Assembly: GCA_029204225.1 (NCBI GenBank)
Contig: CM055109.1
Coordinates: forward strand, 26,788,178-26,852,177
Direction of reading: 5' to 3'
DNA length: 64,000 nt
Source: Diphasiastrum complanatum
Lineage: Eukaryota; Streptophyta; Lycopodiopsida; Lycopodiales; Lycopodiaceae
Shown here piece by piece: positions 47,221 to 59,706 of the stretch. Numbering within the stretch: the first letter of the stretch is position 1; every line of letters starts with the position of its first letter. A program made the position numbers and the translations under genes. The notes under the pieces were generated by a model. It had not been told where the DNA came from. It saw nothing but the letters and a program-made list of their open reading frames with translations, and did not search any database.

Positions 47221-48090
47221 ATAGCATTAAAGGCTTGTAAGATATTTTTTTTCGACACTTGCCAGAGGATTCTCTCAGGTATACAACGTCGACTACACTG
47301 AGACCTTTAGTCCAGTAGTCAGGCATTCTTCTATTCAAATATTGCTATCATTTGCCGTTGCAGTAGATTTGGAAATACATCAAATGGATGTACAGACAAC
47401 ATATCTCAATGGAGTTATCGAAGAAGATATTTACATGGTGCAACCGAAGGTTATATTATCGAGGGTAAACACAATCATGTGTGTAAACTCCATAAGGCAC
47501 TTTATGGCTTGAAGCAATTTGCTCGAGCATGGTTTCAAAAAATCAATACTCTCCTTATTGATCGTGGCTATACACCTAGCTCTTCAGATTCAAACATTTA
47601 CTTCAAAGCAGTGCAACAGTCTTATATCATTATCACTTTTTACGTGGATGATACATTGCTTTTCAGCACCGATCTAATAAAAGAAGCCAAGACAATGTTA
47701 TATTTTGAATTCGACATGACCGATCTGGGTAAAGTTCTTTTCTGCCTTGGTATACAAATTCACAGAGACAAAAAACAGAAGTTGGTTTACATTACACAAC
47801 ATAGGTACATCTACAACATGTTAGTCAGATATAATCCAATTAATTGCAAGTTAGCTCTCTCACCAATGGAACCAGGTCTCAAATTGTCAAAAGACCAATG
47901 TCCCCAAACAATTCATGAGAAGCAGCAGATGCGTGAGTATCATAACCATTCTATTATAGGATCGTTTATGTACGCCATGATCTGTACCAGGCTAGACATA
48001 GCTTTTGCAGTCAGCTCTCTCAGTCAGTTTATGACTAATCTTGATGTAACACATTGGAAGGCTCTTATCAGAGTCATGAGATATCCTTGA
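47221..48090 (+). pseudogene. Copia B reverse transcriptase
   Basis: Recognisable from VDYTETFSPVVRHSSIQ and IHQMDVQTTYLNGVIEED (one frame), then after a shift KLHKALYGLKQFARAWF and the catalytic FYVDDTLLF (YVDD at 47641-47652). GKVLFCLGIQIHRD and SQFMTNLDVTHWKALIRVMR lead toward RNase H. The usual start of the RT (the KARLVA region) has been deleted near 47230. Confidence 0.85.
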
Positions 48091-48562
48091 GCTACTATGG
48101 ACTTTTGCATTTGTTATGGAGCAGTTGGTAATGACAAACTCAATTTACTCAGTGGTTACATAGTTGCAAGTTGGCCTGGAGATGTAGGCACTCATAAATC
48201 CACTTCTGGATTTACATTCTTCCTCAACAATGGTCCAGTTTCTTGGAACAATCGCAAGAATTCTTCGATAGCTCTATCTTCCACTGAATCAGAGTATATC
48301 ATAGCCTCTCAAGCTACAAAGGAAGCAATTTGGTTGAGGAACTTACTCTCAGATATCGGTCTGAATCAATATGCTCCGACGACATTATTTTGAGATAATC
48401 AAAGTGCCATTGCTTTATCGGCCAACCCTAGATTTCATTCTAGGAGTAAGCACATTGAACTGAAGTATCATTTCATCATAAGCAAAGTTCTCAACGAAGA
48501 GGTCAGATTGCAGTACTGTAGAACGCAAGATATGACAGCATATATTTTTACCAAAGCATAAA
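48091..48562 (+). pseudogene. Copia B RNase H
   Basis: In frame with the RT after one stop. It shows GYIVASWPGDVGTHKSTSGF (Asp replaced in the common ADWAGD motif), SWNNRKNSSIALSSTESEY, then after a stop DNQSAIALSANP and HSRSKHIELKYHFI. These are typical copia RNase H motifs. It ends before the polypurine tract. Confidence 0.85.
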
Positions 48563-48630
48563 GTTTGGATACACAAAGAAGATTTTGTGTAGAACTAAGT
48601 TTGAAGGTCAAGGCATTCAAGGATTCAGAT

Positions 48631-49651
48631 TAAGGGGGAGTGTTGGATTAGTATCCTTCTTACTATCGACTAATTGATTTTAATCTTCATCCATCATTTA
48701 TCCAGTTCTGCGGATTTTCCCGTGTTCTTTTACAGTCTGCAGATTTACAAGTGTTTTTACACAGTCTGCAGAAATACACGGAATTTGACAACAGTGTCGT
48801 ATTTTTAGCCTGTCAAGGTTTACGAGTAAAAATACAGTGTCGTCTTTCTCGCATTTTAGCGACACTATCGCCTGTCAAGAATTACGAGTAAATATGCAAA
48901 GTCGCATTTTTTTCGTTTTTTCCAAAGTGCCTCAAATGTTAAGGAAATGACTCTGGCAAAAGTGTAGGGCTACCCTAAATGGGATTTAAAACACATTGTC
49001 GTCTTTTTCACAAAATCCCGACACTGTCATCTTTTTCACTGTGGCAGTTTTAGTTCATTTCTGTAGAGTAATAGTTTCAGTTCATTTATGCAGACAGGCT
49101 GTTTACGGCCAATTTCCACCGCTTATCAGCAATCATTGAGAAGGAACTGGATGGATACGAACAGACACCAGCCAATTGGCAATCGCAATTGACAACCTAA
49201 TTGCTTAGTATATATAGCTGTTCATATTCATATAGTTTTCAAGTTATGAACAAGAAGCATTTGAATAATTAGCTCTCTCTCTCTCTCTCTGAAGCCTGCG
49301 AGCTTGTACACTCTTGAGCATTCTAGCTCACTTCTTAGAGTTGTTTTAGAGATTGTTAGTGCGCTACTGCTTATCAGCATTGCACTTAATTCAGACTTTC
49401 ATTTTAGCTGCTCAGAGATAGCATAGAGTACACGGCTTCGATCCGCAACTTATTGTACTCATTTACTTCTGTTTCGTTTTCATACTGAATCAATACTATC
49501 TTTTATTGCGTTCAGCTTCGTCTCAGAATGTATGCGTTTTTTGTAGTTCTTCGCGACTAATTATTTGTCTAGCGATTCGCGAATGATTCGTGACAAATTA
49601 TATGTCTGATAATTCAATGCATTATTGTTTGGCTACATAATCACTGTAGTA
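48631..49651 (+). repeat. Copia B polypurine tract and 3' LTR
   Basis: TAAGGGGGAG (48631-48640) precedes TGTTGGATTAG at 48641. The LTR carries a short CT run near 49273-49290. Its similarity to the 5' LTR ends at CACTGTAGTA (49651), about 207 bases before the LTR end predicted from the 5' copy, so it is truncated. Confidence 0.85.
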
Positions 49652-51813
49652 TAATTGCAGCTTGGCATAAATCAATAAAAACATGCCACAAATAAATTCC
49701 TATGAAAAGGAGGCAAGAAGAGGCCTGAGCACCTTTTCCAAGGGAACACAAGGAAATGGAGAGATGAAATCACAATATTGCAATTTAGCATAATCTCAAT
49801 GTGTTATTTACAAGGGAAATGCCTTTCTTCTTATAGCAAGAGGGCCTTCCATAAGTTTTCCACTAACTTATGGGATTACTCTTCTAACTTGCTATTCTAA
49901 GTCTCACAACTTCTAACGTAGAGACTTGAGTCCCTAAACTTAGAATTTAGATTAAACTTGGAATCTTTTATTTCTAAGCTTAAGTTTTATAACTTAAGTC
50001 TCCTAGTTATAGAAGTCTAAAACCTATTAAGCTTCTACTCATGGTCTTATAACACACATGCCATGGTAGAAGTTTATTAATAATTACTCACACGTGGACT
50101 TACAATACACATGCCACGATGTTTTATTTATTTATTTCTTTTATTTTTCCTTGCTAACACAAACCTCATCACTTAGATAGGACAGGCCTCCCTACCAAGA
50201 GGCCTATGAAGCAGAGGGTCCCTAAGAGGGTTGTGAGGAGCAAAATTGATGCTCTGAAAAAAGTCAAGAGAATGAATATCCAACTTTCTCCTTCTACTGA
50301 AGATGTAAATAATGCGACACTAGATTCGGTTGTAAATACCGCTACAACCATTTTGGACAATCCAGTTAATCCTATAGATACCACTATTCTCTTGCTCCTC
50401 CTTATATAGATTAAGATGAGTATTTAAAATTTGAGAAAGACATATCTAATGCCATTGATAGAATAGAAATTCATGTTTGTTTTAGATTAGAGGAACTTGA
50501 TTATAGCATAAATTTTAGAATTCCTGATTGTTTGAATCTAATGAACAGATTGGCTTCTATGACTGATCCTGGGATAGAGTCTGGGATTCAACTCTTACAA
50601 TTCGATATTGCAAGGGACACAAGCCAAAAAGTCCCTGTTCTCAGCAATTTTTTCTTACAGTCCATTCAGACAAAAACGACACCTTGGCCCAATGTCTGTT
50701 TAGTGGATGCACACCACTTGTACCATATCATACCAAGTAAGATAATTTATTTGCTTTCGTGTTGTTAATAGCTTTATTATTGGCATTCCAATTTGAAATT
50801 ATTTTCATCAATGCATCTAATGGACTGTCTATTTTATTTTGAGTGACCATTGGAGCTTGAACCTGATCTCTTTCAAGAGAATTGTAGATAATGTAATTAA
50901 ACTTTTCTGTCTAAAGATGAATTTGGCTAGTAATACTCATAAGGACATTGATTCACTTTTGCCGACAATCTGTAAATACATTCCAATAGAGAATGCCAAG
51001 GTAGAGGAATGTGATATTATTAGTCTGAAGGTAATTCCTAGCCATTTAATCGGCATTTCAAAATCAACATTCCAACTAGAAACGAAGGCCAGCCTCATAG
51101 ACATTTACATCTAAGTTATTCAATGTTCTAGAATCTACCCAATATGTATTCAAATCTGGAACTTCATCCAATACAAATTGAAAAAGATGCGTATTTGAGA
51201 GGTGAGATGATAAAAATTGGTGCCCAAGGTTCTTGAAAAATCCAACCCTATAATGAATGATCATTAACGTGGCCTAAAAATGACAGCAAAATCAGGCACA
51301 TCGAAACTTCGAATGTATTAAACAAAATCAATAGATAGCTTCAATCGTTGATTGGAATGTTGTTTCCAATACAAATTTCTTACTGTGTAGTAGGATTTGT
51401 TTACATGTGATTCAAAATAACGAATTGGTGTAGAATTGGTATGTAATCTTTCAAGAAAAGTGATTTGAAATTTTTTGAATAAATGGATTTTGGATCGTCA
51501 AAATTGCTCGGAGTTTATGGTGAAGCATAAGCACAATGCAAAATGCAAGTATTGAGTCTACCTCATGACTTTGAATAAGAAAAGATGCACTTATATCAAA
51601 GAGCACATCTGGGAGCTAAGCTTTACACAATCTACACACAAAACAAGACCTTCAAAGAAGTTCATCTAATCTAATTTTTGAATACTTAATAGCCAAACTC
51701 TGGATACAAAAATAAAATGCATCATCATTGCAACACAATATATCGCTGTCCCAATTTCACACACACGACGTCGCGACCAAATAAGACATGCTATTAAGAT
51801 ACAAGGCTCGGCC
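49652..51813. other. Unassigned sequence between copia B and ascorbate oxidase remnant
   Basis: Small frames at 50206-50409 (MKQRVPKRVVRSKIDALKK) and 50839-51114 show no domain I recognise and are probably decayed transposon or gene remnants. The region at 49900-50150 has repeated CACATGCCA and AACTTA-type words, possibly an LTR. No RNA gene seen. Confidence 0.35.
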
Positions 51814-52790
51814 ATACACTGGCATGGCATCCACCAGGTCTGTCTTTACTCTAGAAACTATTCCTGAACGAATATTATCAACTGTTTTGTTATGAACATT
51901 TTGCTTATGTGGCTTTGTTTGAATCTATTCTCAAGTAATTTGCAGTTCGTGAAATATCTTTGGCAACAGGTTAGAACACCGTGGTACGACGGAACCGCGT
52001 TCGTCTCTCAATGCCCAATCAATCTTGGAGAGACTTTCACATATAAGTTTGTGGTGTCTAGAGTAAGATGTGGTGTCACCTATTGATCTCTAAATGACGT
52101 CTTCTGTCCAAGTTTGTGAGTTTAAACCTGGATCCAATTCAGTAGTATTCAATCGATCATGAGATGCAGTACATCAAACATTTGACCCTCCTGGAACGTA
52201 CTTTTATCACGATCATTTGGGAATGCACCGAGCAGCTGGATCATTCTTAATGACTCATTTGCTTATGATGGCGAACTCAGCATCATTCTTAATGACTGGT
52301 GGCATCGTTCAGTGTATGATCAAGAAACTGGACGTCTGTTTGCCATCCCATTTAGATTTCTCGGAGACCCTTACCTACAACTTACGATTGTAGTTACCAT
52401 TAACAGTTCAATATGTGAAGATCATGATCACATCTCTTAACATACGCAACATTGTGATGCAGTCATTGTTGATTGAGGGTCGTGGTAGATGCAACTATTG
52501 GCTTTTGCCAAGTGGCTCTGTCACTGGATCCAACGATTGTGTCAGCTGCAACTGTTCACTTTCGCTTTTGTCAAGTGGCTATGTCGCTAGATCCGACGAT
52601 TGTGTCAGCTGTAACAATTGATTGTGTCAACAACTCAAATCCTCAATGTCAACCATACATCCTTCCTTTGAACCTGGGAAAACCTACCGCCTATGCATTA
52701 CTAGCGACGTTGCACCATTATCGTCGTTCTAATCTGTCCACTACAATTCTCCAGCTTTTACAATGTAAATCCAAACAAAAAACAAGAAGA
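51814..52790 (+). pseudogene. L-ascorbate oxidase (multicopper oxidase) pseudogene, N-terminal half
   Basis: IHWHGIHQ at 51814-51837 is the first copper-binding motif. A GT-AG intron follows (51838-51969), then exon 51970-52062 with [20 protein letters not shown] and [27 protein letters not shown] (from about 52187) carries the second His-X-His, with Asp for the usual Gly. In shifted frames follow GELSIILNDWWHRSVYDQET, SLLIEGRGRCN, NNSNPQCQPYI and FEPGKTYRLCI. This order matches plant ascorbate oxidase, an apoplastic four-copper enzyme that oxidises ascorbate. Frameshifts, an internal 60-base duplication and loss of the C-terminal half show that it is dead. The signal peptide exon was not found. 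Confidence 0.8.
52491..52610 (+). repeat. Tandem duplication inside the ascorbate oxidase remnant
   Basis: Two adjacent copies (52491-52547 and 52548-52610) share GCAACT, CTTTTG-CAAGTGGCT, ATCC-ACGATTGTGTCAGCT. The second has six extra bases. The duplication lies right after the GRGRCN motif. Confidence 0.8.
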
Positions 52791-53474
52791 TCGATTCTGG
52801 ATGTCACATTGCAACCTTTCATATTGTGTAAGACATTGCGTTACTCAATTACAATACATATCCAAGCCAGTATGCAAATTATTGTTTGAATATCCAAACT
52901 AGAAAGTGTGCACAAACGAAGCATGGAACAACCAGAAAGTCGGTAAGAGTTTCAAGTGTATCTTACTAAAGCAACCTTCATTATCTAGATGACAACAAAG
53001 AGGAAAAGAGTGAAAGTGGCTCTAGTTTGCTTGAGAAAAATGAGGCCCAATTATTGGTCAAATTAGCTGAGGCGAAATATAATTTTCTGCCTTCCAAAAC
53101 TCTGTGACATGCAAAAAAAACTCTCTAACAAGCAAAAAATATATCTGACGAATTCCAATTTAGAAATGCAGATTCGTAGACCAAAGCAATACCTTAAACT
53201 GTTTCACATGGACAACTGAATCCACAAAACGACCACGATTGGATTAGAAAATTTTCAAAGATCCTCTCAAAGACATAGCAAACTTTCAACTTTGATATTT
53301 TTTCACTATCGTCCTTCCGGATGAAGCTTGAAACCTCTCACAGTACATGCATACAAGTGATGCATCTGCCCGATCCTCACCATCGATAGAGAATGCATGA
53401 ATGCATGAGATAGAGACATGGTAGCGGCACGCAGAGAGAGAGAATAAAAGGTGAGTGTGCAAAAGTAAAGAGAG

Positions 53475-53476
<2 letters not shown>

Positions 53477-53530
<54 letters not shown>
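53477..53530 (+). repeat. (GA)n microsatellite
   Basis: About 27 uninterrupted GA units between CAGAGAG and ATATGGCGG. CTATGGCGGAGACACG recurs near 53603 on the far side, matching ATATGGCGGAGACACG at 53531. Confidence 0.95.
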
Positions 53531-53533
<3 letters not shown>

Positions 53534-54565
53534 TGGCGGAGACACGTAGCAAGAGAGAGAGAGAGCAATCGTGAACTCATGACCACGTGAGATAGTTAGA
53601 GCTATGGCGGAGACACGACAGACGCCTCTCAATTAAGTGTTAACGCATGATCATGATGAAAAACGAAGCCGCAGATCAATAGTTGGAGCGGAAGTTGAGA
53701 CGAAACGATCCAGATCGGCATAAAAAACAAAGATAAAAATAGATGGCCATTCAATACACAAATAAAATGCTGAAGGTAATGGATCTGAAATCGTCGAGAA
53801 TAAATATCTCGACTGTTTAGACTTCGGAGCTATTTCATGACCGTCTTGTGCATAGGATGATCTATACGGATAAGACAATACGTGGAGTGGTGCATAAACT
53901 GACGTGTTTCAGTCCAGGTGTCTCCATGTTGGCTGCTGTCTGTATTAGAGTATCAGAATCAAGCATCTTGATGTTAATTGCTGTCTAATATCTATATTAG
54001 AGTATCAGATTCCCACGACCACAAGTTTTTGTTTCATGTAAAACCCCACTGTCACAAGTTTTTGTTTCATGTAATTTTGATGATCATTCGTAGTTAGAAT
54101 ATGATCTTTTTTCTAGGTTGCCGAACGACCTGGCAAACAGGCACATCCTACACAGATTAGATTGGCAAGACATTAAATCTGCGCTCATCATAAACAAGAC
54201 CTGGCGTTCTGCTCTGCTTCATCGTTCCACTCACTTGAATCTGGTGGAAGCATAACAACATCAAAATAGTTGTAATCCATCATGCAAAAGAAGAAGGCTC
54301 TGATCACTGGTCAGGACAAACTCCCGATCTATCCTCTCATGAAGAAGCAACGATCGTACTATACCATCAAAGAGAGATATCATGGCATGAGAAAGCAATG
54401 ATCGTAGTTTACCATATCACATGGATGGAGAGAGAGCGCAGCAGAGAGAGATCGTGGGATATCACATGGGGGAGAGAGCACAGCAGAGAGAGATCATGGA
54501 AGAGACAGAGAGAGAGCAAGAGCACACTAGAGAGAGAGAGAGCGCAACATATATAGAGCACAGGA

Positions 54566-54569
<4 letters not shown>

Positions 54570-54626
<57 letters not shown>
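54570..54626 (+). repeat. (GA)n microsatellite
   Basis: About 28 GA units followed by GCGAGCGAGCGC. Confidence 0.95.
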
Positions 54627-54636
<10 letters not shown>

Positions 54637-54866
54637 CAAAGATAGAGCCCGCCCGTAGAAGAGTGTGATAAAGTATACACACACGAAGAAACCCTAAATC
54701 TTAAACACAATAAAATTGATTACGTGGATTTTTTATTTTTTTATATGATAATGTGAAATTTTCTCCTTTCAAAGAATTTTAAAATGGGTATTAGTTGGCC
54801 TTATAATAACTTTTATTTATTGTGTGGTTTCTTTCATTGATATCTTATGTACTGAACTTTTTGCAG

Positions 54867-55225
54867 CCATCCCACCAAAATGACTCATTCAGCTAGGGGT
54901 GGTATACTTTGAATGGTACAACCTTCAACAGTATGTTGATATTTCAAAGGTAATTTATTCTGTTTGTTCGTGATTAATTTCATTATTCTGTGAATTTTCT
55001 GACCATAACTAATATGTGAATATTCTATCTTGCACTTTACAATTTTGTGAATACATAGCAGCCCAGGTGTACAGATTCGGACATGAAATTATCCTGAGCA
55101 TACTGGCAAGGGCAAGGCTTCAACCACCCCCTGATTTGTCTGGCGTTGTCGATGATGACATTATAGTAGATAAAGAAGGGAAAAATAACAATAGCACAGA
55201 ACAAGCACAGATACAAAATGTATAG
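54867..55225 (+). pseudogene. Two exon-like pieces of an unidentified gene
   Basis: 54867-54949 is bounded by TTTTTGCAG and GTAATT. It reads LGVVYFEWYNLQQYVDISK in one frame, after a stop. A second piece (from 55067, after CCCAG, to the stop at 55223) reads VYRFGHEIILSILARARLQ, then PPPDLSG and an acidic, Asn-rich end. The phases fit. I do not recognise the family. The stop in the first piece suggests a decayed gene, but an alternative border could avoid it. Confidence 0.3.
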
Positions 55226-56820
55226 AATTGATAGGAACATATACACGTATATATCAAATGCACTCCATTTTATTGAAATTGGTAGCTATACGATGATTTG
55301 AAAAAACATGTACTGATGCCCAACTTGGGCTTTTATTTATTGAATGAAATAGTCTATACACAAATTTTACTGAACTATATTTGAATCTATTGTTCTTCCA
55401 CAATGGTGATTGTTGTAGATAGATCTTTGCAGCACGTTATCAGCTCCTGTCATTTTTTGCAACTGTAACAAGACAAATATTAGTGAATGTGTCATTGCAA
55501 ACTATGTCATTTTTCTTTAGTGTGTACTATTTTAAACAGGCGATAAACATAGAGTACTTACGAGTCTTCCGTTGATGATGAATCTGAAATAAGTGGGTAG
55601 ATTGGTTTGTAATAGGATGAGCTCTGCTCTGATATAATTAAGACTCCAATGCTCTTCCACCTCAATCGTAGTCAGAAATTCTTATCTCCTGTTAGTTTGT
55701 GTGACCATTTATTTGGAGGCCTTGATCTAGTGGTAGGCATGAACAATCCATTTTCTTGAATCTCTGATAGCTAAATGTGAGACTGAGCATTTGTTTTTCG
55801 ATTTGATAACGGAAGATCATTGATGACTTTTTTATCCTACATTCTATATCTTTATTTGTTTTGCTAACCCAGCCTTGATCCAGGAGATCTGACAAGATCT
55901 CATTTGATAAATCCTTGGAAACAAATAAAGTTGGTGTCCTTCGAACACTTGCACTAGAGAAGAAATCAACAAATATATGCAATGAGAGAAACCAGCTTAG
56001 GACAACAATTTTCGATCTCATACTTATCTTCATGGCATTTTTAACATCCAAGAGTAGCTTGCATATGGAGGATTCAGAAACAATACTGTTAGGAGTAAGT
56101 CACTCATCACTCTGAAAACTTGGCAATGGAATTGCTTCAAGCTTGCCGAAACTCCCATCCATTTGTGGAATATATGAAGATTCATAAAAATATATACCAC
56201 TATCTGCAAGCTCCTTTGGACTTCTTCCTCTGTATTGCAGCTTTCCAACATCAGAGTGAATCACATCCAATATTCATGCAAGTGATTGTGTTGGCTCTCA
56301 TTCACTTATGTTTGATGGATATAAATCTGAAAGAAAAAATACGTTGAATAATTTAAATCGTAATATGAAGACCTTCAATAAAAGAACACCTATAATTGTA
56401 GTAAATATGCATACATTTTGATATACTTACAGTTACATTTTCGATGATCATGAGGATTGATATCTTGTACTCTTATTTCTGAATGCATATAAACGTGTTG
56501 TACTAACACATATGATATAGAGTGACCTCCGAAAGTTGTCCTAAACTCCAAATTTTTTGCTTTCCAATAATATTTGTATCTCATTTTTTCCCTTTTCTTC
56601 TGTCGCAAATTGCCCTTAGCAACACCCATGAATTTTTCGTATATTTTGTTTGCTTCCACTTACCAGCGTCATCTTTCTCATTGTAAAGAATCACATACTC
56701 AATTGTAGATCTTGGTCGTGTGCATTTTGATTGGGCTAGGGGGTGGTCGAAACTAAAGAAAAAAAAAAGTATCTTTACAAAGGATAATTTTTATTTTGGA
56801 ATTCCTCTAATGAAGTTTCC
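55226..56820 (-). other. Exon-like fragments on the minus strand, unidentified
   Basis: Minus-strand reading at 56659-56411 (YKYYWKAKNLEFRTTFGGHS, HVYMHSEIRVQDINPHDHRK) ends at a GTAAGT donor. A longer coding-like stretch follows at 56240-55692 (GKLQYRGRSPKELADSGIYF, SDLLDQGWVSKTNKDIE) with stops. A piece upstream near 56745-56670 (RSTIEYVILYNEKDDAG) also ends at GTAAGT. Together they look like a decayed spliced gene that I cannot name. Confidence 0.3.
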
Positions 56821-57717
56821 ACATGTGTGAAAAGTACACATGGTATCAGAGCCTACCTAAGATTGATTTGCATCCATCAAGTGTGAGGTGATTTTGGCTT
56901 GAAATCTAGTCTTGAGGGTGTAGTTGCATCTCAATTTCTATCATAAGATTTTTTTTGATCAAAAGGGATCTAAATCATCTTGATTGGATCCAAGCTGGTA
57001 TTGTACGGAATGCAATGCTTAGACACATGTGAATAATCCACTTTTTGTTTGTGGTGCATCTCCAAGGTTGATCCAAATTTGGAGTATGATAGTTTGCTAG
57101 AAGCTAGTGAAGTCTAGTTTGTGTTGCAATTTGTTTCAGCTCAATTGGATGTGTCTAGTGGAAGTTATAGCCATTTGAATCAAGGTAGGTAGGGCACCTA
57201 GCCTGGTTGGACACATCAAGTTTGACTCACAAATAGCTTTTTTGATTAAAAAAGTTTCATGTTTTAGCTTGCCAATCTTGACTAGGTGAGATATTGAGTC
57301 CAAGGCCTCATAGTTTCATACAAATCAAGTAGATTTCTATCTTTTGAGGCATCTTTGAGTGTTACACGTGATTAGAAGAAGGTGGATCAATATCTTGTTG
57401 TGGTTCTTTTTTGAAGGAAAGCTAGATCTAGGTTGAGTGGGATTGTCATAGCTATTGAGATTGTAGTCTCATATTTGTTGCAAGATCTCAATTGATTTTG
57501 GTTGGACACCATTATCAAAGCATCTTTTAAGAGAGAAGAAACACTTGTACTTGTTTTTGTATCCACTACAAGTCAATTTCTCAAGTGATTATGGCTTCCA
57601 TCCTTTCTCTTGGAGCAAGGAGAGAGATTGAACACCTCCAAGGAGAGAGTGCCCTACTTCATCACCATTTTTAATGGTTTTTCCTTCATTTTGTAGAACA
57701 TTTGCAGATCTTACTAG
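56821..57717 (+). mobile_element. Copia C 5' LTR end, PBS and leader
   Basis: TGGTATCAGAGCC at 56841-56853 is a copia primer site, preceded by CCACATGTGTGA and an LTR-like end in CACA. The same CCACATGTGTGA word occurs near the end of the copia C 3' LTR (61820). The leader from 56854 has no open frame. From about 57640 GTGCCCTACT-type words recur at roughly 90-base spacing (57648, 57729, 57829), which may already belong to gypsy D. Confidence 0.55.
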
Positions 57718-58700
57718 TTGTTGTCCAGTGCCCTACTTCCTCATCCCTTTTCAGTGATTTTTCTAGCTTATTTGCAGCTTGTTTGGGTGGTTGATTTGCA
57801 GCCCACACAACGATTATTCCTCAGCATTTTGGGTGCCCTACTGTGGCTGCCTTTTGCCACTTTTCTCAACATATTCTTGGCCTACTTTATGGTTGTTTTT
57901 TTTTTTTTTGCTTCTATCGATAGCTACTCTACGACATATCTAGCACCCTGCTACCATTTCATTTTTCAGCACCTTCCTCGACGATTTGGGATTTCGGTGG
58001 CTGGTTGGCACTTGTATTGGCTTCATCATCTTCATCTTCAACGGATGATCCACCACAGAGCTCTTTAGATGATCATTTAACGCACATTGATGCTCACATA
58101 AATCGTCTTGAGAGTCGTATCGATCGAGTCCTTTCTAGCATTGAGACCGTTTTGCCTCGAGGGGATACCACACTGCCAGAGACCCTTCATCGTCCTGGCA
58201 AAACCCCTTTATTCCTCATATTGAGTTCAACTACTACCTCTCCCTCTTCATCTTCAAGAGGTGCTTTTGGTAGTACATTTGGTCAGTCTTCATATGGTGG
58301 TAGTCTTCTTGTCTCTACTTATGGGTCTCCTGCACCACCAACTGGCTTTCTCTCAGTACCACCAGGTTTTCCCTTCTCTACTTTTTTTGGGAAGTCATGA
58401 GCCACATTTTGCTCATGATTTTCGTGGTCGCATCCAGAGTACCACTTACTCTGGTTTATCTAATGGGAATATTTTAGAGAATTGGTTCTCTAAACTAGAG
58501 ACATATCTTCTTATGTATCCCAAGGCTGAAACCTCAACATCATTCACTTGCTGGTATTGATTTCTAGGGTGACTATCGGTTGGTTACCGGGAAGCAGTTT
58601 ATGTAGAGCCTGCCAAAGGCTCAGGGTGCAGCCCTTCTTTCCATTTAGAGTACATCAGTTGCTACTTCACTTTCACCATCCATGGGTCCTTTTCCTCAAG
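57718..58700 (+). pseudogene. Gypsy D gag remnant
   Basis: The frame at 58005-58400 begins MALVLASSSSSSTDDPPQSS, followed by DAHINRLESRIDRVLSSIET (likely coiled coil) and a Ser/Pro/Gly-rich stretch. A shift leads to YSGLSNGNILENWFSKLETY, which resembles the start of a gypsy gag domain in the chromovirus-type elements that follow. No zinc knuckle or protease can be read before RT, so most of gag and protease is deleted. Confidence 0.5.
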
Positions 58701-58706
58701 TGATTT

Positions 58707-59706
58707 TTGACTTATTGCATAGGTATTATGTTGTCTTTTCAGAACCTACGTCTCTGCCACCATTACGTGATGTCAACCACCACATTTGGTCTTATTCCTG
58801 GTTCCACCCCACCTTCTCATGCACCATATCATATGTCTAAAGTCGAACATGATGAGATTCAGCTCCAAATTGCTTCTCTTTTACGTCATGGCCTCATTGT
58901 ATCTAGCCATAGTCCCTTTGGTGCCCCTGTTCTTCTTGTTGCTAAAAAAAATGGAACCAAACGCTTCTGCATTGACTATCGTGCCTTGAACAAGCTTACT
59001 ATCCGTAATCAGTATGCTATTCCTCATATGGATGACCTTTTTTGATCAGCTTGCCACTTCATCTATCTTTTCCAAGATTGACCTCCTTTCTAGATACTAC
59101 TAAATTAGAATGCATCCTTCTGATGAGCATAAGACTGCACTTTGTACTCACTTAGGGTTTGTATGAGTTTCGTGTTCTTCCTTTTGGTGTTCAGAATGGT
59201 CTGCCCACATTTCAGAATGCTATGAATAATGTTTTATGTCCTCTTCTTGGTGTTTGTGTTTTAGTTTATTTGATGACATGCTTGTTTTTGGTATTTCTTT
59301 GTCTGACCATGTGTCGCATCTCTCATCTATGTTTGAGTTACTTGTTAAGCATCATATGTTTGCTAAATTGTCAAAATGTTCCTTTGTTGTTGCTGAGATT
59401 GAGTTTTTGGGCTTCCTTGTTTGTGATGGTCGTATTCATCTTGATCCTCAAAAATCTCAAGCTATTGAGGATTGGCTTGTTCCAACTGACGTTCATTCTG
59501 TTCATGTGTTTTTAGGTATGGCTACCCATCTTCGTTGTCATGTTAAGTATTTTTCCACTGTGGCTGCCCCACTTCATGCTTTGTTGAAAAAGTCTCATAC
59601 ATTTGTTTGGACTCTTGAGTGTCAGACTGCTTTTGATATTTTACGTCATGCCATTATTTCTGTCGCCGTTATGTGTCTGCCACAGTTTGATCAGAGGTTT
59701 ATTGTG
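58707..59706 (+). pseudogene. Gypsy D reverse transcriptase
   Basis: Frames at 58707-59045 and 59159-59706 read as a chromovirus-like gypsy [61 protein letters not shown], then YEFRVLPFGVQNGLPTFQNA, FDDMLVFGISLSDH (catalytic Asp pair near 59272) and FLGFLVCDGRIHLDPQK. It ends at LPQFDQRFIV, where the RNase H would start. Stops at 59042-59160 interrupt the middle. It is a different lineage from G1/G2. Confidence 0.8.

Larger units (their letters stand above)
52791..54866. other. Unassigned sequence with two GA arrays
   Basis: No supported gene. GA runs at about 53477-53530 and 54570-54626 give spurious Ser-Leu or Arg-Glu proteins. Around 54420-54520 the phrase GAGAGAGC-CAGCAGAGAGAGATC with ATATCACATGG is repeated. 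The rest is A/T-rich. Confidence 0.5.
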
